Shown one piece after another: positions 45,001 to 54,003 of a DNA stretch of 64,000 bases (within the stretch, counting starts at the first letter, position 1; every line of letters begins with the position of its first letter). This DNA comes from CAIWHR01 sp963809965 (GTDB taxonomy: Bacteria > Pseudomonadota > Gammaproteobacteria > Burkholderiales > Casimicrobiaceae), in assembly GCA_963809965.1 (NCBI GenBank), contig CAWELU010000008.1, forward strand, positions 1 to 64,000, read 5' to 3'. The translations under genes and the position numbers were made by a program. The notes under the pieces were generated by a model. It saw only the letters and a program-made list of their open reading frames with translations. It had not been told where the DNA came from and searched no databases.

Positions 45001-46097
45001 ACCCAGCGGCGCTCGCCTTCCTGCGTGGCGCCGAACCGCTCGTACTCGACGTTCTGGCCCTCGTGCGCGCGCCGCAGGATCGGCTGCAGGAACGACGCGA
45101 CATCGTAGGTGAGCACCTCGGAGGGCGTGCGACCGTAGATCTCGTCCTGCGGCCGGCAGACCCAGTTCGCGAACGCCTGGTTCACGAACCGATAGCGCAG
45201 GTTGCGGTCGAGATAGGCGATGGGACCGGGTATGTTGTCCGCGAACAGCCGCAGCTGACCTTCCTGCGCCTTCAGAGCGTTGCGGATCTGGACGTCGTCG
45301 TCGATGTCGGTCATCACCGCGAAGACCCCGCCGACCCGCCCGCCGACCGCGCGGTCTGGGAACAGCGCCGTGCGGATCCACCGCAGCTCTCCCGTCGAAT
45401 TGCGGTCGCGCCGCTCGTAGCTCACCTTGGCGCCGGCAAAGGCCCGCTCGATGTACCCCTGCATCTCGCTGAAAGTGTCGGCGTGCAACAGTTCGTGCAG
45501 CGGGTGGCCGAGGAGGTCTTCGGCCGCCACGCCGATCCAGTCGCCGAACGGCTTGTTCGCGAATCGGAGCTTCAGTTGCCGATCGAAGTAGATGATCGGC
45601 GAGCCGACGCTGTCGGTGACGATGCGCAGCCGGTGCTCGCGCTGGCCGGCCTCGAGCTCCAGACGCTTCAGCGGGTCGACGTCCGCGTAGGTGACGAGAA
45701 AGCCGCGGACCGTGCCCGCGGCGCTGCGATCGGGATAGTAATCGACGCGGATCCAGATGGCCGGACGACCACGCGCGGCGAGCTGGCGCTCGTAGCCGGT
45801 CCGCTCGCCGTCGAGCGCCGCGTCGACGTACGCGGCATAGAGCTCGAAGATCTCGGGGCCGATGACCTCCGCGACTTCGCGTCCGATCACCTCGTCGTAG
45901 CGCTTGTCGGTCCACTCGAGAAAGGCCTTGTTGACGAAGCGATAGCGCCGGTTCCGGTCGACGTAGGCGAGCGGCAGCCCCAGGGCATCTAGGTTGTGCT
46001 GGGACAGCGCGGGCAGGTTGTCCCGATCGGCAGTCTGCGTCGCGGTCGGTTCGACGGGAACCGGCTCGAGCCGGGGCAGCGGACGGATCAGGGCCAT
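42060..46097 (-). CDS. Seven-PAS diguanylate cyclase/phosphodiesterase
   Basis: 1345 residues, uninterrupted. Seven PAS domains begin near residues 33, 152, 277, 402, 527, 650 and 775, an almost exact 125-residue period, each with a core like AYIDHDERCHYVNRTFLQYFG. A GGDEF domain follows (about 915-1080, with intact GGDEF near 986), then an EAL domain (about 1085-1330, with EALLRW near 1113). Both motifs look intact, so c-di-GMP synthesis and breakdown are both possible. No membrane segments are visible; it is probably a cytoplasmic sensor. ATG at 46097 begins the first PAS region properly. Confidence 0.93.
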   Translation of the reverse strand: MALIRPLPRLEPVPVEPTATQTADRDNLPALSQHNLDALGLPLAYVDRNRRYRFVNKAFLEWTDKRYDEVIGREVAEVIGPEIFELYAAYVDAALDGERTGYERQLAARGRPAIWIRVDYYPDRSAAGTVRGFLVTYADVDPLKRLELEAGQREHRLRIVTDSVGSPIIYFDRQLKLRFANKPFGDWIGVAAEDLLGHPLHELLHADTFSEMQGYIERAFAGAKVSYERRDRNSTGELRWIRTALFPDRAVGGRVGGVFAVMTDIDDDVQIRNALKAQEGQLRLFADNIPGPIAYLDRNLRYRFVNQAFANWVCRPQDEIYGRTPSEVLTYDVASFLQPILRRAHEGQNVEYERFGATQEGERRWVHGRIVPDLDASGTVRGVYCTEYDIHDLKLTEQALAAREEQLRLFTDNIPEPVVYLDADGRYAFVNESFLQLNGLDRDAVIGKRAEDVIGLEASQALAPFHDRAFAGETLTYERALIDIVGRRRWIRGRMVPDHGPGGVIQGVYVVGHDITDLQEAQDALAARESQLRAIMDGVPAPVAYIDHDERCHYVNRTFLQYFGLTVDEVATLRLHDVVGKGIYQSAQAMISRALAGEATTFDRLVPGANGVRRWMTIRVVPDAAPSGDVHGAFVLMNDIHGLKQAQEALRASEAELRLIMDNVPARVAYIDREYRFRFLNRHNEDWLSASHSDVTGRLVAEVVGEKRFQQLQPLLHRVLEGEVVATEQVLVQPSGESRWESIHYAPNRDAEGRVIGIYAVETDVHEEKRNEEALRRANWMLSSHINNTPLAVLEWDRDFHLVRWSPQAERIFGWRADEVRGMTLDGNQLIHEADRAAVVELLQKLMKGEEPRATGLTRSKTKSGATIWCEWYHSCLLDDDGNIVSILSFVQDVSSRIQAEERLQYMATRDALTGLPNRLLLHERLAQAIAQAKRTGRRVGVLFIDLDRFKNVNDTLGHRIGDELLKEVSKALLTALRDSDLLARLGGDEFMVVVEDFDEPSVLGRIAQKLLDAISQPFKIEEHDIYVTSSIGISVYPDDSDDPEELLKHADVAMYRSKELGRNTYQFLDADLAQHRLKQHTLESALRSALKDGLLRLHYQPVLRLADHAVVGAEALLRWSDPEHGSVPPQVFIPLAEESGLIHALGEWVLKSAAEQCAAWRSAGLELLVSVNLSARQFYREDLAQRISDIVKGVGCKPSWIELEVTETSLMHDLDAIRKVLHELRDEGFTVAIDDFGTGYSSLTHLKHFPIDTLKIDISFIADLETDPGDAAITEAIIGLARGLGLKVVAEGVGTKAQLDFLDERRCHSFQGYFASPPLPAVDFEQFVAENVAHVGRRKSARLR

Positions 46098-46389
46098 GAT
46101 CGGCGTTGTCGAAGGGGTCTCGTCGAGCCTGGATCGGCCGGCCGAGGTCAGCCACCCGGTCGCGTCGACAGCCGCCGGACCCGCGCTACGCGCCTCGCCT
46201 AGCCTCCATTTGGGGAACATAAAGCAAGGAACGGGCCCGGCTCCGACGGGGCGCTGTCCGGGGTATCGCCCCGGGGATCCGGCCAGCGGGCGCGGTTCCC
46301 GGGCGAGCTGGGCGAGGTTTCGGCTAAACTCCAGGGCGCCATTCGTGTCGGCCAATGCCGTGTCTTTCCCTTCGAATCGGAGTACCGCC

Positions 46390-47331
46390 ATGCACGCAAT
46401 CATGCGACTCGGCGTGCCGCTGCTCGCGGCCGTCCTGTCCCTCCCGGCCGTTGCCGCCGACATTACGTTCTACGAGCACGATTCGTTCCGCGGCCGGTCG
46501 TTCGTGGTGAACCAGTCGATCTCCAACCTCGCGAACGTCGGTTACAACGACCGGGCGTCCTCGGTGGTCGTTGGCGGCGGCACCTGGCAACTTTGTTCCG
46601 ACATGTATTTCCGTGGGCGCTGCGTGACGGTTTCGCGCGGCCAGTACCCGACGCTGTCCACGATGGGCCTCAACGACGCCGTGTCGTCGGCGCGGGAACT
46701 GGATTGGCTCGGGGGCGCCCAGGGCGGCGGGGCTGGCGCCGGCGGGCGGGTCGAACTGTTCGAAGGCAGGGAGTTCACTTCCCACACCATTCCCGTGACG
46801 GGATCCATCCGTAACTTCGCCGACGTCGAATTCAACGACCGTGCCGCGTCGATGATCATTTACGAGGGCACCTGGGAGCTTTGCGCCGACGCGGATTTCC
46901 GTGGCACCTGCGAGACCTACGGGCCGGGTCGCTATCCGGATCTTGGCGCCTTTCACCAGCGGCTGAGCTCGATTCGGCCAACGTCGGGCGCTGCAGGCGG
47001 TTGGGGGGGTGCAGGCGGCGGGGGCTGGGGAACGGGATCGCGCGCGATCCTCTACGAGGGCCCCGGCATGTCGGGCCGCTCTTACACCATCAACAACCAG
47101 GTTGCCTCGAACCTGGCAACGACGGGCTTCAACGACCGTGCCGCGTCGCTGCGCATCGAGGGCGGCTATTGGCTCTTCTGCAGTGAGGCCCATTTCGAAG
47201 GCGAATGCCAGACCTTCGGTCCCGGCGATTACCCGAACCTCGGAGGGGGGCTCAACAACAGAATCTCGTCAGGCCGCCGGATCAACAGCCAGTACCCGTA
47301 CAGCCAGAATCCCATGTGGCAGCGCCCGTGA
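46390..47331 (+). CDS. Exported protein with three beta/gamma-crystallin domains
   Basis: 313 residues; GGAG eight bases before the ATG. A signal peptide (LAAVLSLPAVA|AD) leads into three similar domains at roughly 24-106, 117-198 and 217-302, each with a Y/F-E-x-x-x-F-x-G opening (ITFYEHDSFRGRSF, VELFEGREFTSHTI, AILYEGPGMSGRSY) and FNDRAAS-type second Greek key with N/D-D/N-x-x-S calcium-site positions. Glycine-rich linkers join the domains. Microbial relatives bind Ca2+ and serve in envelope stability or spore coats; here likely periplasmic or extracellular. Divergent from the PAS-GGDEF-EAL gene. Confidence 0.9.
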   Translation: MHAIMRLGVPLLAAVLSLPAVAADITFYEHDSFRGRSFVVNQSISNLANVGYNDRASSVVVGGGTWQLCSDMYFRGRCVTVSRGQYPTLSTMGLNDAVSSARELDWLGGAQGGGAGAGGRVELFEGREFTSHTIPVTGSIRNFADVEFNDRAASMIIYEGTWELCADADFRGTCETYGPGRYPDLGAFHQRLSSIRPTSGAAGGWGGAGGGGWGTGSRAILYEGPGMSGRSYTINNQVASNLATTGFNDRAASLRIEGGYWLFCSEAHFEGECQTFGPGDYPNLGGGLNNRISSGRRINSQYPYSQNPMWQRP

Positions 47332-47347
47332 CCGGGAGGGCGAGCGG

Positions 47348-47817
47348 ATGGCAATGGTCGACGACATCAAGGGGCTGCGTCGTATCCTGACGCGGTCCCG
47401 TGTCATCGCCGTCGTCGGGCTTTCGGCGCATTGGTATCGCCCCAGCTTCTTCGCAGCGAAGTACATGCAGGAGCATGGCTACCGGGTGATTCCCGTCAAT
47501 CCGAACCATGTCGAGGTGCTCGGCGAGCAGTGCTACGCGAGTCTCGATGCGGTCCCCGGCCCGGTCGACATCGTCGACTGCTTCCGCGCGCCGGCGGAAA
47601 TGGAGCCCATCGCGCGCGCGGCCGTCGCCAACGGGGCGAAGGTGCTGTGGATGCAACTCGGCATTCGCAACGACGAGGCGGCGCGCATCGCGCGTCGACG
47701 GCCGGCCTCGACGTGGTGATGAACCGCTGCGTGAAGATCGAGCATGCGCGGCTCATGGGCGGGCTCAACTGGGCGGGAGTCAACACCGGCGTGATTTCCG
47801 CGCGGCGTCCGGTGTAA
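47348..47817 (+). CDS. CoA-binding domain protein (YccU-like, one frameshift)
   Basis: About 156 residues. The first frame contains SRVIAVVGLSAHWYRPSFFA, YRVIPVNPNH and VDIVDCFRAPAEM, a Rossmann-type CoA-binding domain. After a shift near 47695 the expected end (GLDVVMNRCVKIEHARL, GVNTGVISARR) follows in another frame. Such proteins bind CoA or similar nucleotides; their role is not established. It lies 16 bases after the crystallin gene and 28 before metY. Confidence 0.82.
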
Positions 47818-47845
47818 GAACTTCGCCGCCCCCCGTGACGCCACC

Positions 47846-49132
47846 ATGAGCGATCGCAAGTTCGGCTTCGAGACCCTTTGCCTGCACGCCGGCCAGATTC
47901 CGGACGCGGCGACCGGCGCCCGCGCGCTGCCGATCTACCAGACGACCTCGTTCGTCTTCGACAGCGCGGACCACGCGGCAAGCCTCTTCAACCTGCAGAC
48001 GTTCGGCAACGTCTATTCGCGAATCTCGAACCCGACCGTCGCGGCGCTGGAGGAGCGGGTTGCAGCGCTCGAAGGAGGCCGTGCCGCGTTGGCGGCCGCA
48101 ACCGGAATGGCCGCGCAGATGCTGGCGTTGCTGACGCTCGCCCGCAACGGGGAGCACATCGTCGCGGCGCGGACGCTCTATGGCGGCACGTATTCGCAGC
48201 TTGCGGTGATGTTCGCGCAGTTCGGCATCGACGCGACCTTCGTCGATGCGGACGACCCCGACGCGTTCCGGCGTGCGCTGAAGCCGACGACGAAGGCGGT
48301 CTACGCGGAGACGATCGGCAATCCGCAACTGAACGTATGCGACATCGCGGCGCTCGCGGAAGTCGCGCACGGCGCCGGACTGCCGCTCGTGATCGACAAC
48401 ACGCTGGCCTCGCCTTACCTCTGCCGACCGTTCGAGCATGGCGCCGACATCGTCGTCCACTCGGTCACCAAGTATCTCGGCGGCCACGGCACGACGATGG
48501 GCGGCGTCGTCGTCGAATCGGGGAAGTTTCCGTGGGACAACGGCCACTTCCCGCAGATGACCGAGCCCTCGCGCGGCTACCACGGCGTGCGCTTCTACGA
48601 GACCTTCGGCGACTTCGGCTTCACGATGAAGGCACGAATGGAGACGATGCGCACGCTGGGCCCCACGCTCGCTCCGCTCTCCGCGTTCCTGCTGCTGCAG
48701 GGCATCGAGACGCTGCACGTGCGCATGCCGCGGCATTGCGATTCGGCGCTGGCCGTCGCGCAGCATCTCGCCGCGCATCCTGCGGTCGAGTGGGTCGGTT
48801 ATCCCCTTTTGCCCGGCAATCGCTACCGGTCGCTGGCACAGAAATATCTTCCGCGCGGCGCGGGCGGCATCCTCACCTTCGGCGTCAAAGGCGGCGCGAA
48901 GGCGGGCGAACGCTTCATCGAATCCGTCCAGTTCCTCTCGCATCTGGCCAATGTCGGCGACGCGAAGACGCTGGTCATTCACCCGGCGTCGACGACGCAC
49001 CGGCAGCTCAGCGAAGACGAGCAGCGCGCCGCCGGCGTCACTCCGGAGATGATCCGTCTGTCGGTCGGACTCGAGACGCTGGACGATATACTTTGGGATC
49101 TCGATCAGGCGCTGGAGCAGGCATGCCGATGA
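47846..49132 (+). CDS. metY: O-acetylhomoserine aminocarboxypropyltransferase
   Basis: A 428-residue PLP enzyme of the Cys/Met-metabolism family, making homocysteine (or methionine) from O-acetylhomoserine and sulfide (or methanethiol) in the cytoplasm. Recognisable are FGFETLCLHAGQIPD, YSRISNPTVAALEERVAALE, AATGMAAQMLAL, VIDNTLASPYLCRPFEHGAD and the Schiff-base Lys in HSVTKYLGGHGTT. The length and absence of large deletions match MetY rather than the shorter cystathionine synthases. Reading is intact. Confidence 0.92.
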   Translation: MSDRKFGFETLCLHAGQIPDAATGARALPIYQTTSFVFDSADHAASLFNLQTFGNVYSRISNPTVAALEERVAALEGGRAALAAATGMAAQMLALLTLARNGEHIVAARTLYGGTYSQLAVMFAQFGIDATFVDADDPDAFRRALKPTTKAVYAETIGNPQLNVCDIAALAEVAHGAGLPLVIDNTLASPYLCRPFEHGADIVVHSVTKYLGGHGTTMGGVVVESGKFPWDNGHFPQMTEPSRGYHGVRFYETFGDFGFTMKARMETMRTLGPTLAPLSAFLLLQGIETLHVRMPRHCDSALAVAQHLAAHPAVEWVGYPLLPGNRYRSLAQKYLPRGAGGILTFGVKGGAKAGERFIESVQFLSHLANVGDAKTLVIHPASTTHRQLSEDEQRAAGVTPEMIRLSVGLETLDDILWDLDQALEQACR

Positions 49133-49255
49133 TGCAGCTATCGCGGGATCGCCTGGCCGTGGATCGGCCTTGTCGTCGCGCTCGCACTGATCGGGCAGGA
49201 GACGCTTCTCCATTGGCTCGGCAGCAACCCGTCGCTCGAGCAAACCGCGTACCGG

Positions 49256-49783
49256 ATGCTGGTCTGGACCATCGGCTCGGTGTCGCTCGCGCTGATCCTG
49301 CTGCCACCGCGGCGACCCGCGTATCTGCTGGGCTTTCTCGTTTGCGCCGGCCTGATGGCGTGGGCGCTTTGGCTGCAGTACGGCCTCGACCTAGAGCCCT
49401 GTCCGCTGTGCGTCTTCCAGCGCATCGCCGTCATCGCCACCGGCGTCGTGTTCCTGATCGCCGCCATCCACAATCCCGGGCGCGCGGGCGCGGCCTTCTA
49501 CGCGGTGCTCACGGTGCTCATCGCGGGCCTCGGCGCGGCGCTCGCCGCTTGGCACGTCTGGATCCAGGGACAGCCGAAGGGCGCCGTTCCGGCGTGCGGG
49601 ATGGGCCTCAACTACATGCTGGAGACGATGCCGCTGACCGAGGTCATCGGCAAGGTTCTGAAGGGCAGCGGCGAATGCGCGGAGCAGGGCTGGCTCTTCA
49701 TGGGGCTCGCCATTCCCTCGTGGACTTTCGTGTTCTTCGTCGCGATGATCGCCGCGGCGATCGCGCTCGTCCGGCGCGACTAG
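49256..49783 (+). CDS. dsbB: Disulfide bond formation protein B
   Basis: 175 residues from the ATG at 49256. Four membrane segments carry the two periplasmic Cys pairs: CPLC in LEPCPLCVFQR and the second pair in VPACGMGLNYMLE and SGECAEQG. DsbB passes electrons from DsbA to quinone. The frame is open further upstream with another hydrophobic stretch (GIAWPWIGLVVALALIGQ) reaching back to 49142. An ATG at 49123, coupled to the end of metY, is one frame off, so the true start may be there with a base error between. Confidence 0.88.
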   Translation: MLVWTIGSVSLALILLPPRRPAYLLGFLVCAGLMAWALWLQYGLDLEPCPLCVFQRIAVIATGVVFLIAAIHNPGRAGAAFYAVLTVLIAGLGAALAAWHVWIQGQPKGAVPACGMGLNYMLETMPLTEVIGKVLKGSGECAEQGWLFMGLAIPSWTFVFFVAMIAAAIALVRRD

Positions 49784-49804
49784 AACGAAGACCTCGACGC
49801 CGGG

Positions 49805-50573
49805 TCACTTGGGCGCCATGCGGATTGCCCCGTCGAGACGAATCACTTCGCCGTTGAGCATCACGTTGCGCACGATCTCGGCGACCAGCGACGCGAATTC
49901 GGAAGGCCGTCCCAGCCGCGGCGGGAACGGGACCATCTTCCCCAGCGACTCGGCGATCTCCGTCGGTATCTGACCGACCATCGGCGTCTGGAACAGCCCC
50001 GGCGCAATCGTCATCACGCGAATTCCGTTGCGTGAGAGGTCGCGCGCAATCGGCAGCGTCATCCCGGCGACGCCGGCCTTCGATGCGCTGTACGCCGCCT
50101 GACCGATCTGGCCATCGAACGCGGCGACGGACGCCGTGTTGACGATCACCCCCCGCTCACCCTCGTCGTTCGGCGCATTCTTCGCCATTGCGTCGGCGGC
50201 GAGCCGGATCATGTTGAACGTGCCGATCAGGTTGATGTTGATCGTGCGTACGAATCCGGCAAGCGTGTGCGCACCCTCCTTGGCGACCGTCTTCTCCCCG
50301 TAGACGATTCCCGCGCAGTTGACGAGCCCGTCCACCCGCCCGTAGGTCTCGAGCGCAGCCGAGACCGCCGCCCTTCGCGCTCGCCTCGTCCGCGACGTCG
50401 GTACGGACGAATCGCGCGCGCGCGCCCAGCGCCTTCGCGTGCGCGGCACCCACGTCCTCCTTCACGTCCGCGATCACGACGTTGCCGCCGCCATCGACCA
50501 CCATCTGGGCAGTCGCGCCCCCGAGCCCCGCTGCACCGCCGGTGACGATGAATGTGCTGTCTTTCAGTTGCAT
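49805..50573 (-). CDS. Short-chain dehydrogenase, 3-hydroxyacyl-CoA dehydrogenase type II-like (one frameshift)
   Basis: About 256 residues. The N-terminal frame has the Rossmann TGGAAGLGGATA and VVIADV; after one extra G near 50385 the rest follows with VDGLVNCAGIV, INLIGTFNMIRLAADAM, VNTASVAAFDGQIGQAAYSA (catalytic YSASK) and IAPGLFQTPM. This combination is typical of HSD17B10-like NAD-dependent dehydrogenases in fatty or branched-chain acyl-CoA breakdown. GGGGAG precedes the ATG at 50573. A fragment of another gene lies just upstream. Confidence 0.85.
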
Positions 50574-50586
50574 GCTTCCACTCCCC

Positions 50587-50703
50587 TCATTTCGGTTGTG
50601 CCTTGAATACCGTCATCGCCGCGGTGATGAGCCCGGCCAGATCGGCGAGATTCGCCGGCACGATGACCGTGTTGTTGGTCTTCGCGAGGTTGGCGAACGC
50701 CCC
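50587..50703 (-). pseudogene. SPFH/stomatin-like protein, C-terminal tail
   Basis: The last 35 residues before a TGA (FANLAKTNNTVIVPANLADL, AGLITAAMTVFKAQPK) match the usual end of bacterial SPFH (QmcA/stomatin-like) proteins. Upstream, in another frame, lies one hydrophobic helix (YACIGAGVAVQFAIAGILGV) unlike that family. The bulk of the SPFH gene is absent, so this is a remnant or a wrong join in the assembly. Confidence 0.45.
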
Positions 50704-50918
50704 TGCGCGTCCGGCGCGGCGTGCTTCAGGCGCCACTGGTGGGCCACGATCGTCAGCGTGACACCCAGAATCCCGGCGATGGCGAATTGCACGGCAACCC
50801 CGGCGCCGATGCAAGCATAAAGCACTTTAGAACCAGCCGGCCCGATCCCATCTTGCAGGCATTCGGCGCTCCACGCGCACCGCCTGTCGACGCTACCGGT
50901 GCGAAGCGCCAAATCGGG

Positions 50919-50924
50919 TATAAT
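50919..50924 (+). promoter_or_regulatory. Consensus -10 box upstream of fmdB
   Basis: TATAAT in an AT-rich island (GGGTATAATATTTC) 56 bases before the fmdB ATG. No good -35 box is seen 16-19 bases upstream, so an activator or extended -10 recognition would be needed. Confidence 0.45.
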
Positions 50925-50979
50925 ATTTCTTTTTTAATCAAGCGCTTTGGCGCTGATTTCCGAACGTCGCGAGGTCCCG

Positions 50980-51294
50980 ATGCCGATCTACGAATATCGC
51001 TGCACTCTGTGCGGTCACGAACTCGAAGCGCTGCAGAAGCTTTCCGACGCTCCGCTTACCGGTTGTCCGTCCTGCAACAACGATGGGCTCGTCAAGCTCG
51101 TCTCCGCCGCCGGCTTTCAGCTGAAGGGCAGCGGCTGGTACGCCACCGACTTCAAAGGCGGCGGCAAGAAGCCCGCCGACAAGACGCCGGCCGGAGAGTC
51201 GAAGTCCGACGCGAAGACCGAAACCAAGACCGAGACCAAGTCGGAATCCACGACGCCCGTGGGCGGTTGCGGCTCGGGCTGCGCCTGCCATTGA
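50980..51294 (+). CDS. FmdB family zinc-ribbon protein
   Basis: 104 residues from the ATG at 50980 (GAGG upstream); upstream in-frame GTG/ATG choices lack a site. MPIYEYRCTLCGHELEALQ with CPSC twenty-odd residues later forms the CxxC...CxxC zinc ribbon; the tail is Lys/Thr/Glu rich and ends in a Cys cluster (GGCGSGCACH). The family's role is unknown but it commonly precedes DUF502 and aspS in betaproteobacteria, as here. Confidence 0.85.
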   Translation: MPIYEYRCTLCGHELEALQKLSDAPLTGCPSCNNDGLVKLVSAAGFQLKGSGWYATDFKGGGKKPADKTPAGESKSDAKTETKTETKSESTTPVGGCGSGCACH

Positions 51295-51325
51295 TCGCCG
51301 TCGCCCCGCGGAGCGCGCTGCGCCG

Positions 51326-51994
51326 ATGAAGCGCTACCTGATCGCCGGACTGCTGGTCTGGGTGCCGCTCGGCATCACGCTGCTGGTGCTGCACTGGCTG
51401 GTGACGACGCTGGACCAGACACTGCTGCTCTTGCCGGAAGGGGTGCGGCCGGAAGCGCTGTTCGGGTTCCACATCCCGGCGCTGGGCGTCGTCCTGAGCT
51501 TCCTCATCCTGCTCGTGACGGGGGTCCTTGCCGACAATTTCTTCGGCCAGCGCCTGCTTCGCATTTGGGAGAACCTGCTGGGCCGGATCCCGTTCGTCAA
51601 GTCGATCTATTCGTCGGTCAAGCAGGTCAGCGACACCGTGCTTTCCGACCAGGGAACGGCGTTCCGCAAGGCCCTGCTGGTCGAATTCCCGCGCCCGGGT
51701 TGCTGGACGATTGCGTTCCTGACGGGAATTCCCGCCGACGCCGTCGCCCAACATCTCAGCGGAGAGCACGTCAGCGTCTACGTTCCGACGACGCCCAACC
51801 CGACCGGCGGCTATTTCGTCATGGTGCCCAGGGCCAGTGTGCGCGAGCTCGACATGTCGGTGGACGACGCGCTCAAGTACATCATCTCGATGGGGGTCGT
51901 GGCACCGCACCGCCGGCGCAGTACTGCGGGCGGGAAACACGCACTGCCTGCGGCTCCGGTAACCGACGCCGCCGCCGCCCATCCCCGAAACTGA
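51326..51994 (+). CDS. DUF502 membrane protein
   Basis: 222 residues starting MKRYLIAGLLVWVPLGITLL. Two membrane segments (5-27 and about 55-77) are followed by a conserved soluble part (FVKSIYSSVKQVSDTVLS, TAFRKALLVEFPRPG, VPTTPNPTGGYFVMVP). This is DUF502; its function is unknown. The start is 31 bases after fmdB, and it sits before aspS in the conserved order. Confidence 0.88.
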   Translation: MKRYLIAGLLVWVPLGITLLVLHWLVTTLDQTLLLLPEGVRPEALFGFHIPALGVVLSFLILLVTGVLADNFFGQRLLRIWENLLGRIPFVKSIYSSVKQVSDTVLSDQGTAFRKALLVEFPRPGCWTIAFLTGIPADAVAQHLSGEHVSVYVPTTPNPTGGYFVMVPRASVRELDMSVDDALKYIISMGVVAPHRRRSTAGGKHALPAAPVTDAAAAHPRN

Positions 51995-52186
51995 ACGCGC
52001 GGATCGCTCGCGCCGTCGCGCCGCGGCGTGAGCTCGTGCGTTCGCTCTGCCCCCAGGCGCCAAAGTCAATCCAAAGAATCGCCGAACCCCCGACATCAGG
52101 GCCCGAGCTGGTCCCGGGGCTCCCGCGCGGGAGCCCGGGACCGCGGCGGCCAGGCATTCCCGTAACGTCCTTCGCTGGAGAACCGC

Positions 52187-53980
52187 GTGAAACGCACCGA
52201 CTACTGCGGCCGCATCGACCGCCGCCATCTCGCCCAGACCGTCACGCTGATGGGCTGGGTTCACCGCCGCCGCGACCACGGCGGCGTGATCTTCATCGAC
52301 CTGCGCGACCGCGAGGGGCTGGTCCAGGTCGTGTGCGACCCGGATCGCGCGGCGACCTTCGCGATCGCCGAGGCACTGCGCAGCGAATTCGTGCTCCGCG
52401 TAACCGGACTCGTGCGCCCGCGGCCCGAGGGCACCGTCAATCCCAACCTGGTCTCGGGCGAGATCGAGGTGCTCGCGCACGAGATCGAGATCCTGAACGC
52501 GCGCTGACTCCGCCTTTCCAGCTCGACGACGACAACCTCTCGGAGACCGTCCGGCTCCAGCACCGCGTGCTCGACCTGCGGCGGCTGCCGATGCAGCGCA
52601 ACCTGATGCTGCGCTACCGCACCGCGATGGCCGCTCGCCGCTATCTCGACGCACGAGGGCTTCATCGACATCGAGACGCCGACGCTCTACAAGTCGACGC
52701 CGGAAGGCGCGCGCGAGTTTCTCGTGCCCGTCGCGCATCCACCACGGCCTCTTCTACGCGCTGCCGCAGTCGCCGCAGCTGTTCAAGCAGATGCTGATGA
52801 TGGCCGGCTTCGACCGCTACTACCAGATCGTCAAGTGCTTCCGCGACGAGGACTTGCGCGCCGACCGCCAGCCCGAGTTCACGCAGATCGACATCGAGAC
52901 TTCGTTCCTGGACGAGCTCGAGATCCGCACGCTGATGGAGGGGCTCGTCCGCGCGATGTTCCGCGACGCGCTCGGCGTCGAGCTGCCGAATCCGTTTCCG
53001 GTGATGCGTTTCGCCGATGCGATGCGCGACTACGGATCGGACAAGCCGGACCTGCGCGTTCCGCTGAAGCTGACCGAGTTGACCGACGTCATGAAGACGG
53101 TCGACTTCAAGGTGTTCCGCGCCGCTGCCGAGCAGGACGGCGGGCGCGTCGCCGCACTCAACGTGCCGGGGGGCGCGACGCTGACGCGCAAGGAGATCGA
53201 CGACTACGCGGCATTCGTCAAGATCTACGGCGCCGGCGGCCTTGCCTACATCAAGGTCAACGACGCGACGAAGCCGAACGAGGAAGGCCTGCAGTCGCCG
53301 GTGGTCAAGTTCCTGTCGGCGGACGTGTTGCGGACGATCCTCGAGCGCACACAAGCGAAGACCGGCGATCTCGTCTTCTTCGGCGCCGATCGCGAGAAGG
53401 TCGTCAACGACGCGCTCGGCGCGCTGCGGGCGAAGGTCGGCCACGACCGCGGCTTCGCCGAGTCGGGCTGGAAGCCGCTGTGGGTCGTCGACTTTCCGAT
53501 GTTCGAGTACGCGGAGGAAAGCAAGTCCTGGGTCGCGCGCCATCATCCGTTCACCGCGCCGAAGGACGGCCACGAGGAGCTTGTTCGCGCAGGACCCGGC
53601 GCACGCGCTCGCGAAGGCCTACGACGTCGTGCTGAACGGCTGGGAGATCGGCGGCGGGTCGGTCCGCATCCACAAGCCGGAATGTGCAGGCGAAGGTGTT
53701 CGCGGCGCTGCACATCAGTCCCGAGGACCAGCGCAAGAAGTTCGGCTTCCTGCTCGACGCGCTGCAGTACGGCGCGCCGCCGCACGGCGGCATCGCCTTC
53801 GGGCTCGATCGCATCGTCACGCTGATGGCCGGCGCGGAGTCGATCCGCGACGTGATCGCGTTTCCCAAGACGCAGCGCGGCCAGGATCTGCTGGTCGATG
53901 CGCCTTCGGCGGTCACCGAGCAGCAGTTGCGCGATCTGCACATCAGGATCCGGCCCTCCGACGCGATGAAAACGATCTGA
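52187..53980 (+). CDS. aspS: Aspartyl-tRNA synthetase (five frameshifts)
   Basis: The span codes for about 597 residues, the normal size of a bacterial AspRS. Blocks follow in order: OB-fold anticodon domain (LMGWVHRRRDHGGVIFIDLR), class II motif 1 region, motif 2 (YQIVKCFRDEDLRADRQPEF), the bacterial GAD insert, and motif 3 (GGIAFGLDRIVTL). Frames change near 52505, 52650, 52735, 53577 and 53685. The last four are each explained by one extra base and the first by one missing base. An indispensable single gene cannot be this broken, so I read these as assembly errors. GAGAA-type site before the GTG/ATG region; start ATG-equivalent at 52187. Confidence 0.92.
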
Positions 53981-54003
53981 AGCGGCAGCGGACCGTGACC
54001 GGC

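Noticed and set aside
42666..45992. An 1108-codon open frame on the plus strand
   Set aside because: It is antisense to the PAS-GGDEF-EAL gene and has the Arg/Val/Asp/His-rich composition of a high-GC reverse-complement shadow; the sense strand encodes clear domains.
52187..53980. Calling aspS a pseudogene
   Set aside because: All class II motifs and the full length are present, the shifts are one-base changes, and the gene is indispensable, so sequencing error is the better explanation.
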